This document shows positions 63,772-64,000 of a stretch of DNA of 64,000 nt, one piece after another (position 1 is the stretch's first letter; each line of letters starts with the position of its first letter). Position numbers and translations under genes: made by a program. Source of the stretch: Actinomyces minihominis (GTDB taxonomy: Bacteria > Actinomycetota > Actinomycetes > Actinomycetales > Actinomycetaceae); contig NZ_FYEG01000003.1 in the NCBI RefSeq assembly GCF_900187855.1, forward strand, positions 62,001-126,000, written 5' to 3'. The notes under the pieces were generated by a model, which had not been told where the DNA came from, ran no database searches, and worked only from the letters and a program-made list of their open reading frames with translations.

Positions 63772-64000
63772 CTAGTTCTTAGCAGCGGCAATGCGCTCCT
63801 GAAGCTTGGCAAGCTCGGCGCGAACCTCTGCGGGAACCTTGTCACCGAACTGCTCGAAGTAGGTCTCCGAGTCAGCGGTCTCAAGCTCCCAGGCTTCCGG
63901 ATCGATCTCGTAGAGAGCGTTCCAGTCTTCCTCGGTGAAGCCCTCAAGTCCCTCGATGTTGAAGTCTTCGAACTTGGGGTAGCGACCGGTGACACCATCG
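63772..64000 (-). CDS. pckG: phosphoenolpyruvate carboxykinase (GTP), C-terminal part
   Basis: The last ~75 residues, running off the window edge. GLEGFTEEDWNALYEIDPEA then YFEQFGDKVPAEVRAELAKL fits the C-terminal helical region of GTP-dependent PEP carboxykinase, where VDPEEW, then FGDxLP and a final Leu-rich helix are conserved. Interconverts oxaloacetate and PEP. A terminator follows at 63721-63759. Only the tail is visible, so the call rests on that match. Confidence 0.7.
   Translation of the reverse strand, partial: DGVTGRYPKFEDFNIEGLEGFTEEDWNALYEIDPEAWELETADSETYFEQFGDKVPAEVRAELAKLQERIAAAKN

Overview
This is a gene-dense, high-GC bacterial chromosome segment from an actinomycete (Actinomycetota, plausibly Actinomycetales/Actinomycetaceae). 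The evidence is the dnaK-grpE-dnaJ-hspR heat-shock operon with HspR-type (HAIR) inverted repeats, the MurT/GatD peptidoglycan amidation pair, DUF4235, DUF4921 and sterol-carrier-family proteins, GTP-type PEP carboxykinase, and frequent GTG starts with 1-8 bp gene overlaps. I see no prophage, insertion sequence, CRISPR array or rRNA. The one tRNA (Thr, TGT) lies beside decayed coding DNA.

Layout: (1) 1-7.4 kb, minus strand: AraC-type regulator, APC permease, and an operon of two paralogous PLB-like/C45 Ntn-hydrolases flanking a GadC-like antiporter. This looks like an uncharacterised amide/N-acyl amino acid uptake, hydrolysis and exchange module. (2) 7.6-9.3 kb: tRNA-Thr, a class II glutamine amidotransferase pseudogene, a 54-aa membrane protein and yaaA. 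(3) 9.4-17.3 kb: glycogen phosphorylase, a rRNA-type methyltransferase, a metal operon (HMA chaperone, P1B ATPase, Crp/Fnr regulator) with a palindrome at its promoter, trhO and an arsenate-reductase fragment. (4) 17.3-28.2 kb, minus strand: GH1 beta-glucosidase, ZIP transporter, a 1091-aa MacB-like ABC protein, carbamate kinase with an unknown partner, fructose-bisphosphate aldolase, a TrmH-family methyltransferase and exonuclease III. (5) 28.3-34.8 kb: SDR oxidoreductase, serine hydrolase, ClpB, prolyl oligopeptidase. (6) 34.8-43.7 kb, minus strand: one continuous run dnaK-grpE-dnaJ-hspR-murT-gatD-membrane protein-DNA methylase, in which every junction from dnaJ onward is overlapping or abutting. 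(7) 43.8-56.3 kb, mostly plus strand: GNAT, M18 aminopeptidase, S4 protein, a heterodimeric ABC exporter, aldo/keto reductase, a polysaccharide deacetylase lipoprotein, ACT protein and DUF4921. (8) 56.3-64 kb, minus strand: gdhA with a sterol-carrier-like protein, a six-gene MoxR/DUF58/VWA operon and the 3' end of pckG.

The most interesting points are the hydrolase/antiporter module, the physical fusion of the heat-shock operon to cell-wall amidation and DNA methylation genes, a MurT that appears to have lost its zinc-ribbon cysteines, and the Crp/Fnr-linked metal ATPase with non-canonical motifs. All functional statements are from reading the sequence and family knowledge; no database search was run.
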